Source: Saprospiraceae bacterium (GTDB taxonomy: Bacteria > Bacteroidota > Bacteroidia > Chitinophagales > Saprospiraceae). Taken from it: DNA of 64,000 nt. A program made the position numbers and the translations under genes. The DNA lies in the NCBI GenBank assembly GCA_016713025.1, contig JADJPZ010000004.1:992001-1056000 (forward strand), in the 5' to 3' direction. Each line of letters starts with the position of its first letter. Positions within the stretch are counted from its first letter, which is position 1. Shown piece after piece: positions 57,625-64,000 of the stretch. Below the pieces are notes generated by a model. That model did no database searches, was not told the origin of the DNA, and saw only the letters and a list, made by a program, of their open reading frames with translations.

Positions 57625-58557
57625 CTATCCTTGTTTTTGACCTTCTAAATCATATTTCTCGATCGAGTTTGGCAAATTGATTACATCAGTTATACCTTGA
57701 TTGTAAAATACTTCTATTTTTTCTATTTCGTTTTTGATATGTTCTTTTCCTAAAATTGCAGTCAATTTTGAGAAATCAATCTTTCTGTCCAATGATATAT
57801 CAATTAACTCCACGAATGAAGGTAACACAATCTTTGAGTCAGCTTTGAGTTGTACCCAAAAGAGAACTTCATTCTCAGTACCTGCTTTGGCAGAAGAATC
57901 ATAATAGGAGACTCCTTTACGTAATCCTTCTTTTAGTTTTGATATATCATCATCTGTCAGATCTACAGAATCTACACGATTTGCATCTGCTTCAATATTC
58001 TTAGGGTTTACAGAAAAATGGTGAACATAGTGACCTTCTTTCAATTTTGATTGGGTTCCCAACGTTGTCATGGTACTATCAGCATTTTTTTCGCTTGGAT
58101 TCCTAAATGGCGACATAATTTGCTCTGAATAAATGATGTTTTCTGGAAATCTGTTGACACCATGCGTTATTTGACATGTTCCATGAATGGAGATATTTGT
58201 TTTTCCAGCATAGGTGCCGCCAAACACTCGAACATCTATACAGTTCAAAATACTTTTTAGTACTTTAAGTCTTAAATTATTTTTGTTGGCATCTTCAATT
58301 TTGCCAAAGAGTTTTTCTAAAGTCTCATCTAAAGTTCTTGGAGACATTTCTTCGGTTAAACTTTTAAAATAAAAAACTTTTTCGTTTGATACTTTATCCC
58401 AATAGTTTCTGATACTGTATTTTAATGCTTTATCAGTGGCATATACAGTGCCGTCAGGTAAAGTTCTAGGTTGGTGTGAAAAGTCCGCATTATAATTGGA
58501 ATTAATAGATTTGATGATCGCACATCCAAATACTCTGTTTTTAAATTTGTTTGACAT
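57625..58557 (-). CDS. cas7: Cascade backbone subunit Cas7 (Csh2-type)
   Basis: 310-aa crRNA-binding backbone. FGCAIIKSINSNYNADFSHQPR at the N-terminus, an LPDGTVYATDKALKYSIRNYW segment, then DVRVFGGTYAG and HGTCQITHGVN are hallmarks of the Csh2 type I-B group. Translated 26 bp after cas8b and 3 bp before cas5. Confidence 0.95.
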   Translation of the reverse strand: MSNKFKNRVFGCAIIKSINSNYNADFSHQPRTLPDGTVYATDKALKYSIRNYWDKVSNEKVFYFKSLTEEMSPRTLDETLEKLFGKIEDANKNNLRLKVLKSILNCIDVRVFGGTYAGKTNISIHGTCQITHGVNRFPENIIYSEQIMSPFRNPSEKNADSTMTTLGTQSKLKEGHYVHHFSVNPKNIEADANRVDSVDLTDDDISKLKEGLRKGVSYYDSSAKAGTENEVLFWVQLKADSKIVLPSFVELIDISLDRKIDFSKLTAILGKEHIKNEIEKIEVFYNQGITDVINLPNSIEKYDLEGQKQG

Positions 58558-58583
58558 GGTATAAAATTTTATGATTTATTAAT

Positions 58584-60551
58584 TTAATTTTCTTTTTTCT
58601 CGTACTGACTTGTAAAAAATTCATTTTTGGCAAAAACACCCGCCAATATCTCAGGCAGAAGTTCTTTAAGGTTACGACCAGTTTCATAGGTTTGTACAAA
58701 AGCACACACATTTTTGAAGCGTGTTTCGTTATCATTAATTGCATGTTTGTATCGAGCTATGTCATTGGCCAATGCTCTTTTAAATTCAGTGCACTTTGCT
58801 TGTTGCAGATAAGGCTCGAGCAATTGATAACTCTTATTATCTGTTTTACTTTTTTGAATGACGTATTCGATTACCTGCCCTGCTGTAAATGCAAAATGGG
58901 TGTCTTCTGCTTTGTCTAAATCAGCCTGTCCGACTGCCAATTTAGATACAAAGTCTTGATAATCTTTTAATTTACTTGCCATGGTTACATTATTATTTTT
59001 ATTGTGATCAAAATATTCATACAAACTAAACCATATATTCAATTTGTCTTTTATACTATACTCATTATTATTTTTTATATCATCTTTGATGTGGCTGAAT
59101 ACCATATCTGTAAAAATGCGGGCGTCTATGCCTTGCCTTTTGGATTTATAAACAAAATCATAAACCGCTTTTCGGTATTTGGCATAGGCTTGGAAAGTAT
59201 TACTTAAACTTTCATAATCGTCTGTTTTAAGATCTGAAAAGTAATCTAATTTCAAATATTTACTTTGTAAAAGAGATTTAAACACAACTTTTTCAAACTC
59301 AAAAATGGTATATATTTTTGGATAATACAGAAGTTTAGTATCATTTCCTTTGCTTCCTTTCTCCCTGATACTGAATAAATTGAAAATTTCTGACTCAAAT
59401 TTATATTCAAATTGACTCACAAAATCAAAATCTTGAAAAACAATACCGTCTTTAGTATTCTGCCAATACAGAAAATAATAATTTTTGAAATCATCATTAT
59501 ATCTGTCCCAGAGACTTTCAACCATTTCTACGAATCCCATTTTATAGCCACTCTCCTTGAAAAGTGTGATTATTTCTTGCTGTAATTCATCTTTGTATAT
59601 GAAAAGTGGTAAAGGTTTTGGTAATGTACCTCTCCTCAGAATATCATCGAAATTATATAAAGCTTTAGCATCTGTATTAGAAATTCGACCAGTGATCTCG
59701 AAACTTGCTGTTTGGTGTGACAAAAATGGCATATTTGAGTTAAAGCTATTCATGTAATTGCTTGTACCGAACACAATTCCTTCTTCATTTGGCTTGGTAT
59801 TAAATTTTTCAGTATTAAATAGTTTTTCCCTTAAATATTTACCATGAACATTTTTGTATTCTTCTATATCTTTTTCTAAATAAAAAACAATATAATCGCT
59901 ATCATCCAAAGGTTTGAATTCAAGCATGTTTTCTTCAATATTAATGATTGACAGTTTAATATTTTCTTTTTCATCTTTTTCTTTCGCGTTCCTAAGGTTT
60001 TCTTTTTCAATTTCTAAACGCTCCTTCAGCGCATTACTCTTGGCTTGCTTATGATATTCTATTTCATTTAAAATTGATTCGTAAATTCTATGCGTAAAGA
60101 AAAATTGGAATATTTGATTACTAAATTTTTCCTCTTCTGTATAAAATAATGCATTCGCTTTTTCAAAATAAGAGTTAAACCGCTCTGTTATTTGAGCTTT
60201 ATTTTTCTTTTGATTTTCAGTGTATTTCTCACCTCCCTCAATATTCTCTCGTTTGAATGCAACCATATAAGGAGAGCAAGAATGTATTGCCTTAATAGGC
60301 AGGTCAAAGCATTTATTAGTATCAATACACCAAGCATTTTGTGAAAGAAATTTACATTTTGTTATAAATGGCGTTTCTTCTTTCATCTTTTTTGAATATA
60401 TTTCATATTGATAATTTTCAGTATCAATACTTAACTGTCCTTCTTCGTTTTTTATCCTTAAAAGAATATGCAACCCTTCTTTGGGTTTCACTCCTTCAAG
60501 CTTAAAGTCCTCACTCAGATTATTCACAAAATTTACTATCTCCTTTATCAT
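58584..60551 (-). CDS. cas8b: Cascade large subunit Cas8b (Csh1/TM1802-like)
   Basis: 655-aa PAM-recognition subunit, rich in Lys and Glu. MIKEIVNFVNNLSEDF at the start, a CIDTNKCFD Cys pair near residue 75, IVFYLEKDIEEY in the middle and an α-helical C-terminal bundle (YEYFDHNKNNNVTMASKL) fit the Csh1/TM1802-like type I-B family. Family assignment is also from position directly before cas7-cas5-cas3. ATG at 60551, 17 bp after a 72-aa ORF. Confidence 0.9.
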   Translation of the reverse strand: MIKEIVNFVNNLSEDFKLEGVKPKEGLHILLRIKNEEGQLSIDTENYQYEIYSKKMKEETPFITKCKFLSQNAWCIDTNKCFDLPIKAIHSCSPYMVAFKRENIEGGEKYTENQKKNKAQITERFNSYFEKANALFYTEEEKFSNQIFQFFFTHRIYESILNEIEYHKQAKSNALKERLEIEKENLRNAKEKDEKENIKLSIINIEENMLEFKPLDDSDYIVFYLEKDIEEYKNVHGKYLREKLFNTEKFNTKPNEEGIVFGTSNYMNSFNSNMPFLSHQTASFEITGRISNTDAKALYNFDDILRRGTLPKPLPLFIYKDELQQEIITLFKESGYKMGFVEMVESLWDRYNDDFKNYYFLYWQNTKDGIVFQDFDFVSQFEYKFESEIFNLFSIREKGSKGNDTKLLYYPKIYTIFEFEKVVFKSLLQSKYLKLDYFSDLKTDDYESLSNTFQAYAKYRKAVYDFVYKSKRQGIDARIFTDMVFSHIKDDIKNNNEYSIKDKLNIWFSLYEYFDHNKNNNVTMASKLKDYQDFVSKLAVGQADLDKAEDTHFAFTAGQVIEYVIQKSKTDNKSYQLLEPYLQQAKCTEFKRALANDIARYKHAINDNETRFKNVCAFVQTYETGRNLKELLPEILAGVFAKNEFFTSQYEKKEN

Positions 60552-60568
60552 ATTTCTAAATTTAATAC

Positions 60569-60787
60569 TTATTTACAACAAAAACTTCCAACACTAAAAC
60601 CAAACTTACTATTGCAATAAAATAACAAATCATAATATGAGTTAAAAGATAACTCAATGTCTTGCGTTTCACATTGCAATATATAAGTGAACACATCTGA
60701 TTTTGTTATCAAAACTTTACATTCGTTTTCATTTTGATCCATAACATCGTTCCAACAGTGTTCGCCAACTTTTTCAGGTATATTCAT
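60569..60787 (-). CDS. Small 72-aa Cys-containing ORF upstream of cas8b
   Basis: MNIPEKVGEHCWNDVMDQNE begins an unrecognised 72-aa protein ending VGSFCCK, 17 bp before cas8b. ATG 60787 lies about 18 bp downstream of the TACTTTTG promoter element at 60812-60805, so it would be the first gene of the cas8b operon. The same frame is open from 61147, but the middle stretch overlaps the pseudo-CRISPR element and the promoter and does not look protein-like. It could be a Cas accessory, a CreT-like toxin, or spurious. Confidence 0.45.
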   Translation of the reverse strand: MNIPEKVGEHCWNDVMDQNENECKVLITKSDVFTYILQCETQDIELSFNSYYDLLFYCNSKFGFSVGSFCCK

Positions 60788-60804
60788 ATTTATTAAATTT
60801 ATTG

Positions 60805-60812
60805 CAAAAGTA
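60805..60812 (-). promoter_or_regulatory. Putative cas8b-operon promoter (-7 TACTTTTG)
   Basis: Exact TAnnTTTG on the minus strand, predicting a start near 60799, just upstream of the 72-aa ORF and cas8b. No TTG at -33; that position is covered by the TCA and pseudo-spacer match at 60834-60853. Confidence 0.5.
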
Positions 60813-60833
60813 TGAATAAATTTTAAAATGAAA

Positions 60834-60853
60834 TCATAGTAAATAAAATGATT
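60834..60853 (+). promoter_or_regulatory. Protospacer-like target of the pseudo-crRNA with TCA flank
   Basis: TCA at 60834-60836, then 17 bases matching the first 17 of the pseudo-spacer at 60929 with one mismatch (position 12), including 11 exact seed bases. With the preceding A the exact match is 12 nt, ATAGTAAATAAA. TCA is a known functional PAM in some type I-B systems; this system's PAM is not known. The site spans about -35 to -54 of the putative cas8b promoter. Confidence 0.55.
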
Positions 60854-60895
60854 ATTTATCTTTGCCACTATTTTTTTTATTTCTAAAATATTTAC

Positions 60896-60903
60896 TATAT
60901 TTG
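60896..60903 (+). promoter_or_regulatory. -7 element TATATTTG of the pseudo-crRNA
   Basis: Exact TAnnTTTG, on the strand opposite to the cas genes. Transcription would start near 60909, just before the first pseudo-repeat. Confidence 0.5.
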
Positions 60904-60908
60904 TACCT

Positions 60909-60985
60909 CCTAATAATGGAATTGAAAATAGTAAATAAATTGATTTACAACATGTTATATAATCGCACCAATTAGGAATTTGATT
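60909..60985 (+). ncRNA. crRNA-like element with two degenerate repeats (CreA/CreR-like candidate)
   Basis: Pseudo-repeat 1 (60913-60928) matches 14 of the last 16 bases of the crRNA-sense repeat, keeping 7 of the 8 handle bases (ATTGAAAA). A 27-nt pseudo-spacer follows (60929-60955). Pseudo-repeat 2 (60956-60985) matches 21 of 30 bases, including 13 in a row (TATAATCGCACCA). It is transcribed opposite to the array and cas genes and has its own TAnnTTTG. It lies between cas6 and cas8b, where CreTA and cas-regulating crRNA-like RNAs have been found in type I-B loci. Its seed matches the putative cas8b promoter. Confidence 0.6.
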
Positions 60986-61039
60986 TAATGTTAAACGTTT
61001 GTTAATATCTTGATTTTGAACAAGAATTGCATAGACATT

Positions 61040-61147
61040 TGTGCATTTACGAAAATCATGATATGTAAAGGTCTCGTTTACTACAAATGCTGTCCAGACC
61101 TTAGGGTTTTTCAACCCTGATATCTGTATTGTAAGTTGAAACACCAT
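61040..61147 (-). pseudogene. N-terminal remnant of a pRiA4b ORF-3-like gene
   Basis: MVFQLTIQISGLKNPKVWTA and FVVNETFTYHDFRKC resemble the start of the pRiA4b ORF-3 (IS1096 passenger TnpR-like) family, as does the full copy at 61556-62164 (KKPKVWREMWVPMAITFDQF). After about 35 residues family similarity stops, where the pseudo-CRISPR element begins, so the gene appears truncated by, or fused to, that element. The frame stays open further but without recognisable content. Confidence 0.5.
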
Positions 61148-61154
61148 ACTTTAT

Positions 61155-61533
61155 TTACTCCTTCACCTTAATAAACATTTCATACATGGAGTCCCAAAAT
61201 TTGTCTGCAATGGACTGGTATTTGTCATACACGATAGGCCCAAGACTTTCCAAAGTAAAAACTATCACTTCTTCATAAGCCTTTTCGCTGCAATCCGCAA
61301 TAAATTTCGTACCCATTTTTTTGCCTTCTATATAGATAGGTAATCCTCTGCTATTTAATATTTTGGTCATTAAATATTTGAACCTTAAATCTCCATTCGA
61401 CCCCAAAATGTAAATGGTTAGGAAGCCCAATGTGTCCTTCTTTTTTGAGTCTCTCAATCCTTTGGTCCAACTCTTTGAAGAAGTCAACTTTTTCTGATTC
61501 TATTTCTTTAATTTTCTCTTCGATAAATCCCAT
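61155..61533 (-). CDS. Unrecognised ~125-aa protein in the cas interval (frameshifted)
   Basis: MGFIEEKIKEIESEKVDFFK then ELDQRIERLKK; an extra A in the six-A run near 61448 breaks the frame. Removing it continues KDTLGFLTIYILGSNGDLRF and KYLMTKILNSRGLPIYIEGK to MYEMFIKVKE, stop 61155. The N-terminus is charged and helical. I do not recognise the family. It lies between two pRiA4b-like sequences in the cas6-cas8b gap. Confidence 0.55.
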
Positions 61534-61555
61534 TTTTAAGATATTTAGTTATTTA

Positions 61556-62164
61556 TTATTTTTTTGTCCTGCCTATTTTCTTAAGCATTTTATTATGTTT
61601 TTCCATATCAAAATGGTGTATATCAAATCCTTCTGCGTTTATTGCTGTAAACCAATCGTAATACTCTTTTTTGCTCATTTTACCGTCAAGGTATTTTTTC
61701 ATACGTTCGTAACCGTGGATACCGCCACAATCTTCTGGAGGACACGCACCTTCACCGTCAGTGATTTCTGCATGTTTTATAGGCGTTAGGTCATAATCAA
61801 TAACGGAAATTTCGTGTTCCCACTGGTCACCAAAATCATATATGTAGTAAAGTTTATCCACTTGATTTATTACGTCCATATTCAAGGACATTTGATAAGC
61901 ATTATAATATCCCCATAAAATTGATTCGATGGTTATTTTTGAAGCATCTATTCCTGGTAAATCGTCAAATGGTGGACGCATAATGTGAAAATATCTGCTT
62001 TTTAAGGATTCTTGGAAAGAATATAAATGATAATTTTGCCATCCCATACAAGCTTGTAAAATTTCATGAAATTGATCAAATGTTATCGCCATGGGAACCC
62101 ACATTTCGCGCCATACTTTTGGTTTTTTTGCGTCCAATAACTCAATTCTAATCTTTGATCCCAT
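61556..62164 (-). CDS. Plasmid pRiA4b ORF-3 family (IS1096 passenger TnpR-like) protein
   Basis: 202 aa, MGSKIRIELLDAKKPKVWRE, then ACMGWQNYHLYSF, VDKLYYIYDFGDQWEHEI and CPPEDCGGIHGYERM, the standard pRiA4b ORF-3 (PF07929) pattern. Its biochemical role is unknown; it is often found near mobile elements. Not a core cas gene, but on the cas strand 61 bp after cas6, so presumably cotranscribed. Confidence 0.88.
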   Translation of the reverse strand: MGSKIRIELLDAKKPKVWREMWVPMAITFDQFHEILQACMGWQNYHLYSFQESLKSRYFHIMRPPFDDLPGIDASKITIESILWGYYNAYQMSLNMDVINQVDKLYYIYDFGDQWEHEISVIDYDLTPIKHAEITDGEGACPPEDCGGIHGYERMKKYLDGKMSKKEYYDWFTAINAEGFDIHHFDMEKHNKMLKKIGRTKK

Positions 62165-62224
62165 TTTTATTTTTATAGTTATTTTTAATTTTATCTTTCA
62201 AATCATTCAGATTGCTCAGTAAGT

Positions 62225-63010
62225 TCACCGTTCGAATTGTTCTATCTCCACCCATCCCATACCCAAACTACACTCCTCACCAGCACCCGCATAATAAAGC
62301 GTCCTATGTATCTCCGCAGGCGCATTAAGCTCGAAGCCAAACTTGTAGCCTTTCATCTTTATTAGATTGCCATCTTTAGGTACGGTGAACATTTGCGTTT
62401 TTACAGGGTCAAATATTTGCATCCCGATGGTATATTCTTGTGTCGGTTCACCTTTATGTAGTAAGGATGACCGGTGTTTATTGACTAAGTTTTGGATGAA
62501 AAGAAAGTCATAATTTTCATCATCAGGTCCTTTATATTGTGGATGCTCATGGCCTTCTTCTCCTACGGATATTCTGGCACCTGTGATGATTTTATAAGTG
62601 GCTAGTCCATCGCTAAAAATCGGTTCAGGTAAGATTTCTATTTGAGAAGTCACCACTGGTATCGTTATATTTCCTTTGAAGTAAAAAGTGTGCTTTTGGT
62701 CTTGAAACAATCCTGAGACAAATGTGGATAGTACAGAAGGTAGCACGAAAGAGATTTCCAAAAATGACTTTGATGTTCTGAATCTCATCCCCACATCTTT
62801 AATCTTGTCATATGGATAGCAACTCCAAGGGCCGAAGGAGAATAATTTGAAAGACTTACCTTCATAGCCATATCCATGATCATGCAACATAGTAGCCAAA
62901 GTGTCATCAGCCTTGGATATCGTCTGATATATCCATTGCTGTATGGCATATTGATAGTCCCATGGTACGATGATACTTGCATCATGTTCTAAAGTTATTT
63001 TCAATCTCAT
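62225..63010 (-). CDS. cas6: crRNA-processing endoribonuclease Cas6
   Basis: 261-aa RAMP endonuclease that cuts repeats to leave the 8-nt handle. MRLKITLEHDASIIVPWDYQYAIQQWIY has the usual N-terminal His region and double-RAMP layout; the C-terminal Gly-rich loop is GAGEECSLGMGWVEI. Complete. It lies 72 bp downstream of the WYL regulator. Confidence 0.94.
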   Translation of the reverse strand: MRLKITLEHDASIIVPWDYQYAIQQWIYQTISKADDTLATMLHDHGYGYEGKSFKLFSFGPWSCYPYDKIKDVGMRFRTSKSFLEISFVLPSVLSTFVSGLFQDQKHTFYFKGNITIPVVTSQIEILPEPIFSDGLATYKIITGARISVGEEGHEHPQYKGPDDENYDFLFIQNLVNKHRSSLLHKGEPTQEYTIGMQIFDPVKTQMFTVPKDGNLIKMKGYKFGFELNAPAEIHRTLYYAGAGEECSLGMGWVEIEQFER

Positions 63011-63082
63011 CTATTTTTCATTTTCAATTTACTAATGCAAAGAAAAAGTTTGATAGTCTCTATTTTGGAGAATCGAATATCA

Positions 63083-63982
63083 TTATTCTAATAAAAGTGT
63101 CGATTCATTCATTTTATTTTTGAGATATGCTTTAAATCCATCATCTCCCGTTACCTTGATTTCTGTCATCAAACCCAATACAAATCTTCCCACACCTTCG
63201 TAGCCACAGACTTTTGATGTAATGCAATATGGAAATTGTCCATCATCGTACTCAGTTATCAAGTGACTGCTCATATGAAATTCCTCAGACAGTAAAGCTG
63301 ACGCTCTTTGGGTGAGTAAAAGGCTTATTTCATAATCCATATCTCCGGCATATCCGAAGGAGTCTACCATCGGACAGGTTTGCTGGTTTACATTTTCAGG
63401 TGATGTGAGAATGGGTGAAATATCTTTGATCCTTGCTACCTTAAAGATCTGGCATTTTTGTTTTTCGAGGTCATATGCTGTGATCGACATCCTCATGTCG
63501 TCGAAGTGGAGAGGTAACACCTGGCGGTCTCTGATCTTGGAGCCAGCAGTTGTAGATTGATAGTCATGCAGCACTAATCTTTGGTTTTGGGTGATCGCAT
63601 CGACTATTTTTTTGATGATATGTATCTGTTTTGCTATGGCCTGATCAGATAGTGTGAATGAAAATGATCTGATTTTGTGTTGTATGCTAGTGATATCATT
63701 TTTTGACAGACCTGCCTGAGAGATGGCCCCTATGATCATTTTTTTTTCATTTTCGTTGAGGTGATATTCAGATGTGAATCCATATTTTATACGATATCTG
63801 TGATTGGTGTCTTTTTCCATTTCGTATCCCAAGGATTCCAGCAGAATGATGTCTTTATATATCGTTTTAATGCTTACGCCTATCATTTGGGCCAGTTTAT
63901 CCACAGATTTTGCAGGAAACGCTGATAGATATTCCAGTAGTTTAAAGACTCTGACTATTCTCACAGGTACATCATTTTTCAT
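63083..63982 (-). CDS. WYL-domain transcriptional regulator of the cas locus
   Basis: 299 aa. The N-terminal HTH (FPAKSVDKLAQMIGVSIKTIYKDIILLESLGYEM) is the HTH_11/DeoR-like type, followed by a WYL domain (VLHDYQSTTAGSKIRDRQVLPLHFDDMRMSITAYD). WYL regulators sense nucleic-acid ligands and control cas genes in several type I systems. First gene of the locus; likely a cas regulator, by position and family. Confidence 0.88.
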   Translation of the reverse strand: MKNDVPVRIVRVFKLLEYLSAFPAKSVDKLAQMIGVSIKTIYKDIILLESLGYEMEKDTNHRYRIKYGFTSEYHLNENEKKMIIGAISQAGLSKNDITSIQHKIRSFSFTLSDQAIAKQIHIIKKIVDAITQNQRLVLHDYQSTTAGSKIRDRQVLPLHFDDMRMSITAYDLEKQKCQIFKVARIKDISPILTSPENVNQQTCPMVDSFGYAGDMDYEISLLLTQRASALLSEEFHMSSHLITEYDDGQFPYCITSKVCGYEGVGRFVLGLMTEIKVTGDDGFKAYLKNKMNESTLLLE

Positions 63983-64000
63983 AGACGATGATTTTAATAT

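Noticed and set aside
61128..61141. Another CRISPR-repeat-like end (GTTGAAAC)
   Set aside because: Only 7-8 bases match and it is explained by codons for VFQL at the start of the pRiA4b-like remnant.
60788..61147. A single 192-aa protein from 61147 to 60569
   Set aside because: Only the first ~35 residues resemble a family; the middle overlaps the degenerate repeats, two promoters and the target site on either strand. I treat it as a remnant plus a separate small ORF, though a fusion cannot be ruled out.
1..64000. tRNA or rRNA genes
   Set aside because: No cloverleaf-like or rRNA-like sequence was noticed on either strand in the gaps between genes; a tRNAscan/Infernal run would settle it.

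Overview
The window is from the chromosome of a Bacteroidota bacterium, most likely a member of the Saprospiria. Seen directly: AT-rich DNA, TAnnTTTG -7 promoter elements typical of the phylum, two giant secreted proteins ending in type IX secretion (T9SS) sorting domains, a PorE-like OmpA lipoprotein, an AraR/NrtR-type Nudix regulator and a RES-Xre toxin-antitoxin pair. The class-level placement is inference from protein style; no rRNA or tRNA gene was seen.

Layout. 1-10 kb: two paralogous thioredoxin-fold lipoprotein-like proteins, a candidate structured ncRNA, UDP-xylose synthase, a DUF1080 protein, a HAD hydrolase, then a minus-strand block (HhH protein, CCA-adding enzyme, DusB, beta-barrel protein). 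10-20 kb: tandem giant T9SS cargo proteins with dockerin-like and cohesin-like modules. 20-34 kb: core metabolism (MDR oxidoreductase, pyrophosphatase, cobalamin adenosyltransferase, CoaD, P5C dehydrogenase, RibH, AsmA, DeoD) with a RES-Xre module. 34-48 kb: PorE-like lipoprotein, dynamin-like GTPase plus WbqC, amidohydrolase, RRM protein, CtlX and a string of small accessory genes. Many genes from about 36 to 48 kb carry one-base indels in homopolymers, which look more like consensus errors than decay.

48-64 kb is a complete type I-B CRISPR-Cas locus: a 45-repeat array, leader, cas2, cas1, cas4, cas3, cas5, cas7, cas8b, cas6 and a WYL regulator. The crRNA sense is the minus strand, with the leader on the cas2 side. 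Two departures from a standard locus stand out. First, a REP-associated tyrosine transposase (RAYT) sits between cas4 and cas1, and near-perfect 33-nt palindromes occupy the cas4/RAYT, RAYT/cas1 and cas1/cas2 junctions.

Second, and most interesting, the unusually long cas6-cas8b interval holds a crRNA-like element on the opposite strand (about 60909-60985). It has two degenerate CRISPR repeats and a pseudo-spacer whose first 17 nt match (16/17) a site at 60837-60853. That site is preceded by TCA and lies over the -33 region of the putative cas8b operon promoter. The arrangement is what a CreA/CreR-type Cascade-guided autoregulator would need, and I infer that it represses its own cas operon.
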